From positions 219,001-283,000 of the forward strand of contig JALDNG010000105.1 of the NCBI GenBank assembly GCA_024349245.1: a DNA stretch of 64,000 nt, written 5' to 3'. This stretch comes from Neodontobutis hainanensis (lineage: Eukaryota > Chordata > Actinopteri > Gobiiformes > Odontobutidae). Position numbers and translations under genes: made by a program. Below are positions 55,301 to 64,000 of this stretch, in pieces; the first letter of the stretch is position 1, and the number at the start of each line of letters is the position of its first letter. The notes below the pieces were generated by a model that worked only from the letters and a program-made list of their open reading frames with translations, was not told the origin of the DNA and made no database searches.

Positions 55301-57108
55301 TGTTAAAACCACCTAAAACCTGTTCAAATCCACCTAAAACCTGTTCAAATCCAACTAAAACCTGTTCAAATCCAACTAAAACCTGTTCAAAACCACCTAA
55401 AACCTGTTCAAATCCATACAACACCTGTTCAGTGATGTAAACCCTGGACGGTAGAGGAGTGTATTAAATTTTCGGCTCAGCGCTGCTCCAACAGTCTCAA
55501 CAGACTTTCCCTGTTGGAGCTGAGAGAGAAGACGAAAACGTGAAGGTGGATAAGCTCTTGTCTGACTTTTGTCGATAAAAACCGACCGGACTGACCCGAC
55601 TCGTGCGGCTCCAGTGGAAACGTGCTTCAGGGCTGCACTCATGTCGATGCTGGAGTCAATTAGAGCCTCTTTTAGGGAACATTGACACATTTTCCCCAAT
55701 GTTCTGCTGTTTGTTAACAACAGAAAGGCTAAGAGGTCTTAGATCAACAGAAACACCAGCATTTATCAAAGCTGAAGCATAAAAAGAGGTTTGATTTTGA
55801 AGCAGACTTTACGCCACAGGGTTCATGAAATATAAAGACAATTTACAAAAACATGACAATACTTAGGCCTGTTTTCTCTTCACAATCAAGAAACCCTTCT
55901 ACTAAAATAATCTAACAATTTTCCAACTTTCTGCACAAATAAAGCGAGGAAACACAGTAAAAGAAGAAGACTCTGATCTGAGCTGTCAGCGTGAACCAAC
56001 GAAGAGCTATGAACATGTGCAGTTACTGTTTAATCCTACATTTATTAAATTAAACTTCCATATGCAGTCTTTTCTCTCTGACTAATGCTCTCCAGTGGCT
56101 TTAGGACATTTTAATGTTTCTCTGTTACATTAGAGACCAGTCTGCAGCTGTTTGATCCACTGAATAATGAAGAATAATGAAGAATAATGAACAATAATGA
56201 AGAATAATGAAACAGACTCACTTCAAACGCAGCTCTATACTTGTTGTTTTTTTTGTTTATTTTGGACACAAAATAAATAAAAAAGAAAAAGTTCAATATT
56301 TAAAAAAATGAATAGGATTTGTACTGTACAATATTTCACAAGGTTCAAGTTTTGATTGAAAATATTATTATGGTCTATCATTATTATTATTACTATTATT
56401 ATGATTTATTATTATTATTTAACAGAGTCACCACAGAGACACCAGCTCAAGGCCAGTGTAGATGAACTGATGTAGGAGGCACTTTTCAGACAGTTCTGGA
56501 CTTTTGTCTCTTAAACGCGTCATGTGAACTACATCCAGTTTCTCTTTAGCAGTCACTATTTATAAGTTCTGCAAACAATATGAGTTTTAATGAAGTAGAG
56601 ACTTTTAAATTCAAGTTGAACAATCTGGGACCCAACACTGAGCCCTGAGGGACACCACAAGCGTCCCTGAAGTAATCTGTCCCCCTTGAACCTACAGGAC
56701 ACTTTAAACAAACTCTGAAACTCTAAATTATTTAAAGGTATTTTGTGTAAAATGTTGTATAAGTTATTATAGGGTTGCTTCAAAATAACATTTTGTATTT
56801 GACTGTCTTTTAAAAATAGACATTTGAAGTTCCATAAAACCCAGAAGACAATCACAAACGTTTGATTTTTTTAAATTGACTTTTTACACTTATTAATTTC
56901 TAATAATGTTGCTGTGTTTATTGCTGATATAACTCTTACAGATTTAAGGACACGTGCCTAGAAAAACAACATTTAAATAAAAAAACGCTTATGAAAAAAT
57001 AAAAATAAAGTTTGGAGTTATTATACGTAAACATAGTGACTAAAAGGGGTTACTGACCGTGCGCGTGAGGCAGAGGCTGAGCGTGAGGAGCAGCCGCAGA
57101 GTCTTCAT
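38102..57108 (-). CDS. vipr2: VIP/PACAP receptor 2 (class B GPCR), complete, 13 exons
   Basis: Minus-strand exons in order: 57108-57058, 50361-50262, 49745-49638, 48373-48276, 42687-42590, 42485-42347, 42031-41881, 41196-41136, 40455-40386, 40256-40165, 38743-38605, 38397-38356 and 38269-38102. They sum to 1317 nt, 438 aa, the length of human VPAC2, with matching phases throughout. Residues 1-17 begin the signal peptide. Residues 18-119 form the cysteine-rich hormone-binding domain (Cys25, 38, 52, 61 and others; F-L-C-W). TM1 starts at 120. TM2 has C-T-R-N-Y-I-H-L-N-L-F. TM3 has W-L-L-V-E-G-L-Y-L-H-T-L-L. TM4 has I-G-W-G. TM5 has I-N-F-I-F-F-I-S-I-I-H-I-L-L-Q-K-L followed by D-V-G-G-N-E-Q-S-Q-Y. 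TM6 has L-L-I-P-L-F-G. The C-terminus S-I-L-Q-T-E-T-T-L-L parallels human VPAC2, with a class I PDZ-type T-L-L end. By family it is a plasma-membrane Gs-coupled receptor for VIP and PACAP. Introns 1, 4 and 10 are full of minisatellites. Confidence 0.95.
39299..40164 (-). repeat. Minisatellite of 5' splice-site copies in vipr2 intron 10
   Basis: Units of 15 and 12 bp, read on the gene strand as AGGACAGGTGAGAGG-like. The array begins at the authentic exon-10 donor (TACAG/GTGAGAG at 40165/40164) and runs about 865 bp into the intron. By eye about 37 further units keep CAG/GTGAG. One is CAG/GTAAG (near 39952), a few are CAG/GTCAG, and the rest are CAGGAGAG. Confidence 0.95.
40327..40363. repeat. 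(TA)n microsatellite
   Basis: An almost pure AT run in vipr2 intron 9. Confidence 0.9.
43490..44185. repeat. Composite GACC-rich minisatellite in vipr2 intron 4
   Basis: Mixed submotifs of about 11-14 bp ('ggaccagacct', 'gacccagacct', 'ccacct') assembled into about 28-bp and longer higher-order units. It is open in several frames on both strands but with no gene features. Confidence 0.9.
44360..45470. repeat. 15-bp minisatellite in vipr2 intron 4
   Basis: About 74 units of 15 bp (gtagcagcctctggg and gtagcaggctctggg). They vary at two places: cc/gg, and the base or two before 'gtagc' (c, t, a or ac). Long open frames on the minus strand (for example 44539-45486) arise because the period is a multiple of three. 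Confidence 0.95.
45780..46400 (+). mobile_element. Degenerate LINE reverse-transcriptase fragment
   Basis: Broken translation on the plus strand contains G-R-F-P-E-S-W-K-P-A-G-V-I-P, then F-N-R-N-S-S, K-A-F-N-T and G-V-P-Q-G-S-M-I-G-P-I-L-F-S-I-Y-I. This is the standard order of non-LTR reverse-transcriptase blocks. Many stops. Inside vipr2 intron 4. Confidence 0.7.
47260..47645 (+). mobile_element. LINE 3' end fragment
   Basis: Encodes the LINE C-terminal pattern (D-D-R-S-S-A-V-V-G-P-R-L-W-N-S-L, then F-K-A-K-L-Q-T-H-L-F) with one frame change, and ends 'ggcactatataaataaatga'. Inside vipr2 intron 4. Confidence 0.65.
50830..51155. repeat. CTCTCCTGTC minisatellite in vipr2 intron 1
   Basis: Pure pyrimidine/GT tandem (ctctcctgtcctctctcc and variants) of about 325 bp. 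The gene strand is purine-rich (AGGACAGGAGAG), with the same motif as the non-donor units of the intron-10 array. Confidence 0.9.
51768..52268. repeat. 21-bp minisatellite, array 1 (vipr2 intron 1)
   Basis: About 24 units of 21 bp (aaaacctgttcaaatccatc + t, with ttgaatcc and aacta variants). The same family occurs at 54660-55440 and 57680-57920. Confidence 0.95.
52390..52990. repeat. 68-bp minisatellite (vipr2 intron 1)
   Basis: About nine units of 67-69 bp. Landmarks: 'catgatgtagtacatacg', 'gagcagtaggtgtttcgag', then the perfect 12-bp palindrome ACCTGCGCAGGT. The copies differ at scattered positions and in the linker (taga or atcga). Confidence 0.95.
54660..55440. repeat. 21-bp minisatellite, array 2 (vipr2 intron 1)
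   Basis: About 37 units, more diverged than array 1 (ccacctaaaacctgttcaaa and accaactaaaacctg forms). A longer repeat of about 250 bp is visible inside (54745-54900 resembles 55010-55180), so segments of the array have themselves been duplicated. Confidence 0.9.
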
Positions 57109-59064
57109 CCTGTTGTCATCCCTGCTCCAGGTGCACTCTGGGAAACTGTACAGGTGCGACACAGAAAATAAATGTCCAGAGAAAAGTCAGAGCTGCTTTT
57201 AGAAATGATTCTCAGAGACACAGAGACCGGACTGAACTGCGTCCGCGTGACAACACACTCCCACAGCGCGCGTGCTTCAGGGAGGAGCTCTGTTCAAATG
57301 TGAGGAACAGTGAGCGCTCCCTCTGGTGGACACTGGGGATCACTGCAGACACTTACACAAGTAGAGTTCAGGATTCAAATAGTAGAAACTATGTTTTATG
57401 AATATTTAAAATGCTGCCGCCATTTTGTCCCAGAGCCTTATACTTTTAAAGACGTGCTTCTTCTTCTTGTGTTGTTTGTTACTTTATCAAACAACAGACT
57501 GTCTGAATGTTTTTACTAATATCTATTCTAATGATGCTAGTGTCTACTTTCATTACATTTGAATAAAAATCTAATACTGCTCTAACTCTGTTTCACTCTA
57601 GATGTTTTAAATCAGATTGTCACATTAACAGCTTTTACAACATCTTAAAGTTCCCAATTCCTCAATTTATGTCCCATTCCTTCTTAAACTTGTTTGAATC
57701 CAACCAAAACCTGTTTAAATCTAACTAAAACCTGTTTGAATCCAATTAAAATCTGTTTGAATTGAACTAAAACCTGTTTGAATCCGACTAAAACCTTTTG
57801 AATCCAATTAAAATCTGTTTGAATTGAACTAAAACCTGTTTGAATCCGACTAAAACCTTTTGAATCCAATTAAAACCTGTTTGAATTGAACTAAAACCTG
57901 TTCAGATTTATTTAAAGCTTGTCCAAAACTGTCTAAAACTTGTTCAGTACAATATTTGCTAAAATAATTGAAAATAGTTTAAATCAAACTAAAACCCGTT
58001 CAAATCCAAATACATTTTGTGAGTGAACTTCAGTTTCAGTTGGTGAGTTTAAGGCCAGTCTTGGTCTCTTTTTAGAGCCCAGTACCAAAAATAACACGCC
58101 ACGGTTTAATTTCTTTTGCATCACACATTGTATTTGTGTATTTGCTTTTATACACTGTTCACCACTTTTACTCTACATTTAAAAAATAACTATTGCTTCC
58201 ATAATCTCATAATAATAATAATAATAATAAATATAATAATAATCTCTCATCTCTAGTCATTAATAAAACCTGCTCAGTCTCTCATGTTCATATCTTGACA
58301 CAGACTACAGTTTATGAACCTAAAACAAGATGTTCTTGTTCTGACAAAAACTCACGTGAACATAAGCTTTGGTCGAACGCTGTTTCTCAGAAGTCTCTAA
58401 ACCTTTCCGAGCGGTGAAAGTCCATCGAAGTCTTCAGTGGAGGCAGATAAGAAACATCAGGTTTTTATGAGTCTCCTCCATAAATCCGTCTGAGAGGAAT
58501 GCTTTTACTGAGGCTCACTGAATCTGAGCAGAATCAGAGAAATCCACTTGTTTTTTTTACAAGATTCATCGTAAAATAAAAATAAACCGAGCGCACACTG
58601 GCAACAAATAAACATTTTTACTCAGAATAGAGTTGGATTCTGAGAAAAATGTCCAAACACTGAAAAAACACTTGTTTTATCAGCGTGAGGACTCAGGACT
58701 AAACCAGGTTTCTGTTTCTGTATTTTCACATTTAGAGTACAGAGTTATTCCAGAGACTCATTAGAGTCAGTTAGTGTCCCAAACCTAAAACCACACAGGG
58801 ACCGGTTAGAATAAAAACAATTATGAATGAACTTGTAATGTACAAATTTATAGACTAAATAAAATAAGGTGAAAAGATTTATAAAAATTAGATTTGTTGC
58901 TTGCTGACGTTTTTGTTTTAGCTCAACCTCTTGGAGCCGACCTTCACGTTCTCTCCTGCAGCTGATCCCATGGTCCACTTTATTTATGACCTGCTTCAAA
59001 CACAAACACATCAGGTTCATATTTAACAGACATGATGTAAAATATTAAAAACGAGACGAGCCAG
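57109..59064. other. vipr2 5' region and vipr2-dip2 intergenic spacer
   Basis: 57109-57300 is the probable vipr2 5' UTR/promoter, GC-richer (around 'cacagcgcgcgtgcttcagg'), with no TATA box on the minus strand. Beyond the 21-bp array the rest is AT-rich with an (AATA)n run at 58205-58240. No gene. Confidence 0.45.
57680..57920. repeat. 21-bp minisatellite, array 3 (vipr2 5' flank)
   Basis: About 11 degenerate units of the same family (aactaaaacctgtttgaatc) about 570 bp upstream of the vipr2 start codon. Confidence 0.9.
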
Positions 59065-61838
59065 CGTGAGTTTGAGCCAAATCAAAGCACTTTATTGCAC
59101 TGTTATAGTGTGAAGTGAGCCTGGAGCAGCTCTTTATAAAAGTCTCATTTCTCTTTTTAATGTGTACAAAACAAGTCACACGCACTTTAACCGTACAAAA
59201 CCCACACTATTTACACACAGTACACACCCGTCCACACACACAGGGACCGACGAGGTGCTGCTACCACCCAGCGCTCAGACACTCTGATATGCATCCAGTT
59301 TTTTTTAAAGAAATCATAAATAACGAGATCAAAGCGACGAGAAAATAAAGCAGAGAAGAAGGAAGGGTTTAAGGAAAAGATTCTCGGATACAATTCCCTT
59401 TAAATCCTGGTTTTCCCAGAGGACGCTTTGATAAATAAGCATAATCAAACTGCGTCGACAAAGTTCTCTTTTCATAAATAGCACTAATCTTTCCTTAATT
59501 TCCAGAGAGAGAGATAACATCATTTTCTTTTGGGTTTAAACTCCTTCCACAAAAAAAAAAAATCCTTATGCTGCAGTTTTGAAGCTTTTTAAATTCACCG
59601 TAACATCATCAATACTTTTTATTTCAGGCTCAAAAAGGATCAAAAATGATTCAGAGCTTGTCTTGTCAGTGATTGGTTGATCCTTCTCAGAATAAAAAAA
59701 GGTATTTGTAACATGTTGAAAAGATACCAATGTTAGAATGACATGTTATAATTCTGTCTGTTTCTATTCCGTTCTGTTAGAAGACTTAGATTAATGTTTG
59801 TTTTAGTTAATATGCTTTTTACTAACAGTTGTCCAAATAAAAAGTTGACTTTAATAAAGCTAAAGTTATTATGAGTAGAATTATAACGTCAGTATTCTCG
59901 TCAGTCACAAAAAACTGAGGTTGTCAAAAGCCAGTTCAGCGATCAACTCTGTATGTTCCCTCGTAATATGGCTTTGATGCTAATGCTATTTGGCCGCAGT
60001 AACGTGGCTAACGCTGCAGCTACAAGGCCTGTTTCCTCAGACCTAATAACAGTTCTCTCATCTCAGTTGTGTTTTTCTCCAGGATGAGTGTCATAGTGGA
60101 GATAAATATTATATTCCTTGAGACACTGGCTGTGTTCAAACCAAACACATTTCCCCTAAGCTTCCGTGAATAAACAGGTGTGCCCACTGTGTGTCTACTT
60201 TTCTCTTTTAAAGAGACATTGTGGGTAATAAGGCCACAGAGGGTTATTTCAACAGCAGCACAACAACAACAAACCATTTATGGAACCAGTTCTGGGTCTC
60301 AGTGTCGTCAGGATAAATTAGGATCAGCGGTTATTTTTATTTAACACACCTGGTCTCACTTATCTGCGCTCCTCTGATACTGACATTTGTACTCGCTGCA
60401 GTCTTTTTATTAGATTACACAGTTCAAAAACAAACAAAAAAGAACTCAAACAGGTGAGCCACTGAGGTGCTCCCAAAAGAGAGGCTTATATTTAAAGATT
60501 ATTAGTAAATTCTTATATTGTCCAAAAGGAAATCACTGTTTTATTTGAGTATTTACCAAACTCTGAATCATTTGTAAACACCTTTGAGCCAAACCATTTT
60601 GTCAAAAATTGATAACATGAATCAAAAACACACTGTTTTTAAAAACCAAAAGCAGATTTTATTCCATTAAGTCGTTTCTGATCTCGAGAAAAAGGGTAAT
60701 TTCAGATAAACTCAGTAAAAATCTCTGCCGCGGCGCCGGAGACAGCTGCATATCGGGGCGACTCCTCTTCTTTTAGTTCCTCTCTATATAGATTATTATG
60801 TCTATGTACAATATTTATATTTTTACATAGAACTGCGGCCCCTGCGTCGACTTAAAGCAACAAGCACACACAGCGGGGGATTCTGATCGGACAGTCTCTC
60901 ATTCTCTCTGCTCGGCCCGAAGCACAAACGGGACGGGGCGCGAGGAGGGTCCAAACACCTCCGAACCAGTCAGCGGTCAACCCTGAACCAGAAAACTCCA
61001 GGAAAAATCTCTGTAATCTTAACTTCTCATGTGACAGACTTTGAATCAAGTCTGAAACTGTCTGAATGAATGTTGTTTTTAAAAGTTAAAGAGACAAGAC
61101 TTTGGGGTTTTCTTGACTTTTGGCGACTCTGTTTTCATTGCAAAGAGCGTTTTTGGTCCTGTGGCCGCTTTTCAAAGCGTTTCGACTGTTCTCTTCTTGT
61201 TATGGCTGATATTCAAATCTGATCTAATTTCTTCAGCTGTGTTTTCACTTAGTACTAAGGAGCTTAAGCTAAAATAGAGACTTTTGATATTGTGCTTTGA
61301 TTTTCTAATGAGGGCTTGTACATTTACAGTTTCATTCGTGATATATTCTGATGAAATAACGGTTCATTAACTGTATGTTCTGGGTCTGTATCTGTTGTAA
61401 AGAGAAACCTAAGAAGCTCTACTTTACAACCAACATAAACTCCATAAATCAGAATTAGAGACTAGTGGGACTGTTTTTAGATTAAGAGACAAACGTCAGC
61501 TGAGACAGGTCTAATAGAGGAACACACCTTTAGGAAACCGGCCACAGGAAGTAGTGCTCAGACTCAAGGGACATATTCAGTCAATCATTCGGTCGATCAG
61601 TCACTCGACACGGCACAGACTCAAAGAAAACAGACGACTTTAGACCACAGCGTTCGAGAATACAGTACGTCCTGATCTGGGCAAAAGAAGAACAACAACA
61701 GCGAACTGCACGGACATGCTCTCTGTGTCACACACGCTCACACTCGTGCACGGCCCCGGCTTTGTGGCCGCGCAGACGCAGCCTCGTGCACGCCCTTGGG
61801 CCTCGTGCACGCCCCCCGGCCTCGTGCGCGCCCGCAGG
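59065..61838 (-). other. Probable dip2 3' UTR
   Basis: The region between the dip2 stop and the candidate poly(A) signal has no exon, no minisatellite and no clear transposon, in contrast to all the introns to its left. The extent is inferred from the AATAAA at 59091-59096. Confidence 0.4.
59091..59096 (-). promoter_or_regulatory. Candidate dip2 poly(A) signal
   Basis: AATAAA on the minus strand (GCAATAAAGTGC) is the best placed signal 3' of the dip2 stop. It gives a 3' UTR of about 2.75 kb, long but usual for this family. Confidence 0.45.
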
Positions 61839-64000
61839 CTACATGTTGTAGGCCACGTAGATGGGGTCGAGCTGGTCCTGCAGGAAGCCGTCGCGGAGGT
61901 GCATGCGCTGCTTCTCGCCGCGGGAGTTGATGGGGATGACGCCGATGTCCGTCACCACGACGACGCCCACGATGAGGTAATGCTCCTCCAGCACCGCCTT
62001 CGTCACCATAGGAACCAGGTCCAAGGCCTCCTGCTCCGAGCCCTCAAGCTCCACCACCACCACCAGCAGGTTGGTCCAGGGGAACACGGCGCTGGAGCAG
62101 AGACCAGAGGGTCAGTCACTTCCGAAATACATTCCCCCAGAAAACCCCCAGAAAACCCCCAGAAAACCCCCCAAAGAAGTACGATGTGTAATGCAGGCAG
62201 AAAGAAAGAGTACAACGAAGGATAAGGCCACATCCAAAACTAGCATGTGCTCTTAAAGCAGGTTCGTGGTGGATTAGATCGGGACAGGAGATCTTCAGAG
62301 GCTAGGTGTGGAAAGCAGGACTATCGTATGTCCAGGTTTTTAGAAGTCCTGATGCACAAAACTCCCGCTCCACAGCCTATCCTCCGTCCCGCGCTCAGAC
62401 GAACTGTGGACAAACACGTCTGAGGCAAATAACAATAAACATCCACTCATACGTCTTTTTTCTAATTTTGTATTAATTATAACGTAAAACTAGATGAAAC
62501 ACAGAAATACATTTTCAATAGATCTGAGCATTGAGCCAGTTATTTTTCCTCTAAAGTGTCAGAAAAGGTTAAGAACCAGTGGTGCAAAGTACGACTCTTT
62601 CTTGGACACAGAAAAAGTTGAGATGAGTACGCACCACTCGACGATGCTCTTGTGCGCTCGTGTGACAGACGTCTCGATGTCGATGGGGTGGTACCTCATG
62701 CCCCTCAGCTCCATGGCTTCCTCCAGAGCCCCCACCACGAACAGAGCGTCGTGTCTCTCTGTTACAGACACAGGGAGGTATATAGACAAGCTTTAGCTAG
62801 AGGATGTTTCAGTAAAGAGGTTTAGCAGCCGACAACACCCTCCTCTGACCTCCGTTGGCGTCCGTGAGCTCCGTGCGTCGGAGGAAGCCCAGGTAACCTG
62901 TCCTGGCCCAAACCGTCTGCGTGTCTCCGAAACTCAGTCTGGAGTTAAAGTGGTCGGACTGGAGCACCTCTTCGCCGTAGCCGCTGTAGTAACCGCTGCC
63001 GTTGTGAGCGCTGTGCACCCAGATCTGACGAGAGAGCAGACCAGAAAAACATGAACAAGAAGTGTCACTGTGCATTAGGAGTGTTTATATATGTTCCAAA
63101 CAGTTTATAGTCCAAGTTAAGCCACTTTAAACACTTTAATCAGTGTCAATTAGTAAAGGACTGAATTAAACCACTCAAAACCTGTCCAAATGCAGAAGTA
63201 AACTGTTAAAAGTTAATCATAACTTTCTGGGTAATGAATAAACCGATGAACAGGACAGACCTCTCCCAGATGTGAGTCTCCCAGAGGTCCTTTAGTCTCG
63301 GGGTTTGCGATGATGATCCGAACTCCAGGTAGAATCTGAGGAAAAGGAAAAGAGGGAAGGAGTTACAGTATACATAATTCTAACCAGAAAAGTAAAGTAA
63401 AGACAGTTTGCATCAACTCTAAAGTGAGCTGGTCTTTATTTATATTTAACTCTTAAGCCTTTAAGCAGAAGCCGTCTGTATTTTTCTGAATAAAGCCCGA
63501 GGCAGATGAGTAATGATCCGGCTGTGACGCTGCTCTCCCACTCGCACAGACCTGAGCTCGCTTTGACTCAGTGGAAGTGGGAGGACGGCCTGAACTGAAA
63601 TAGCACCATGACTTCCATTAGACCACATTTCAGAGCTTCGTTTTCTTCTTTCAGCTGGTTTTATCCCAGATTTCAGAGCCTCTTTCGGCTGTAAACTGGT
63701 TTTATTTCACATTTCAGAGCCTCTTTCGGCTGTAAACTGGTTTTATTTCACATTTCAGAGCCTCTTTCTGCTTTAAACTGGTTTTGTTTTCATTTCAAAA
63801 ATCCTTTGCTTTTGAAAGACTGCTAAGTATAAAAACTAATATATTCCTGTTTATTAAGCTTTTAAACAATGTCAAAATAAAAATGTCAGTACTTAAAAGA
63901 TTCTGGAGACAATAAATCTTCATCCTAACCAATTTTTAACACCAAAAAGAAATGAGGCAACACCAAATGTAAATACATTTCAATAAAAATGGAAGTAGCT
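61839..64000 (-). CDS. dip2: DIP2 family protein, last four coding exons (partial)
   Basis: Minus-strand exons 63335-63261, 63024-62850, 62758-62635 and 62091-61839 join in frame (627 nt, 208 aa) to a stop at 61841-61839. The protein reads P-G-V-R-I-I-I-A-N-P-E-T-K-G-P-L-G-D-S-H-L-G-E; H-F-N-S-R-L-S-F-G-D-T-Q-T-V-W-A-R-T-G-Y-L-G-F; R-H-D-A-L-F-V-V-G; E-L-R-G-M-R-Y-H-P-I-D-I-E-T-S-V. It ends D-P-I-Y-V-A-Y-N-M, the invariant DIP2 C-terminus. This is the end of the second adenylate-forming (AMP-binding-like) domain. DIP2 proteins are large and cytosolic and are linked to fatty-acyl/lipid metabolism and neural roles. The upstream exons lie beyond the window. The text V-V-V-T-D-I-G-V-I-P-I-N suggests DIP2A, but I cannot settle the paralogue (a, b or c). 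Confidence 0.92.
63630..63790. repeat. 41-bp tandem repeat in dip2 intron
   Basis: Three copies around 'tttcagagcctctttcggct' followed by 'gtaaactggttttatttcac'. Confidence 0.85.

Noticed and set aside
57310..57519. 69-codon open frame upstream of vipr2
   Set aside because: No domain and no splice partners; GCCGCCATTTTG within it resembles a YY1 site, but alone this is too little to call a promoter.
61716..62225. 169-codon plus-strand open frame
   Set aside because: Antisense shadow of the last dip2 exon, whose minus-strand reading matches the DIP2 C-terminus exactly.

Overview
The window is eukaryotic nuclear DNA, almost certainly from a ray-finned (teleost) fish. Genes are split by GT-AG introns. 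CC chemokine genes lie near a B7-family immune receptor, vertebrate vipr2 and dip2 genes follow, and the background is typical of fish: tRNA-headed SINEs, L2-type and other LINE fragments, a foldback element and many minisatellites. There is no bacterial-type operon and no CRISPR array.

Layout. 0.7-7.9 kb (+): a damaged tandem cluster of CC chemokine genes (two pseudogenes, one relic made of a promoter and a tail, and one intact four-exon gene at 5442-7922). The last exon of the intact gene is about 41 copies of a 39-bp repeat and encodes a Ser/Pro/Ala-rich, mucin-like tail of over 500 residues. 13.3-19.3 kb (+): a complete eight-exon HHLA2-like gene (signal peptide, Ig V-C-V, membrane segment, tail; 413 aa). 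Its first intron ends in a 2.4-kb 27-bp minisatellite that runs into the 3' splice site. 20-27 kb: repeats, a near-perfect hairpin and an L2 LINE with a recognisable reverse transcriptase. 29.2-33.2 kb (+): two more chemokine copies, one cut short by a LINE and one with a destroyed 5' splice site. 34-37.3 kb: LINE debris and a minisatellite. 38.1-57.1 kb (-): a complete 13-exon vipr2 gene (438 aa, the same length as human VPAC2). Its introns hold at least seven minisatellites; one in intron 10 starts at the exon-10 donor and repeats that donor about 37 times. 59.1-64.0 kb (-): the 3' end of a DIP2-family gene (last four coding exons and a long 3' UTR), continuing past the window.

The left half looks like a fast-evolving immune block (chemokines plus a T-cell co-signalling ligand). 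The right half is a conserved vipr2-dip2 block, both genes on the minus strand. What stands out is not a new enzyme system but how minisatellites have grown on functional sequence: a chemokine reading frame, a polypyrimidine tract/3' splice site, a 5' splice site, and the body of a LINE. All coordinates and exon phases were worked out by hand; expression, homology scores and copy-number statements are not computed.
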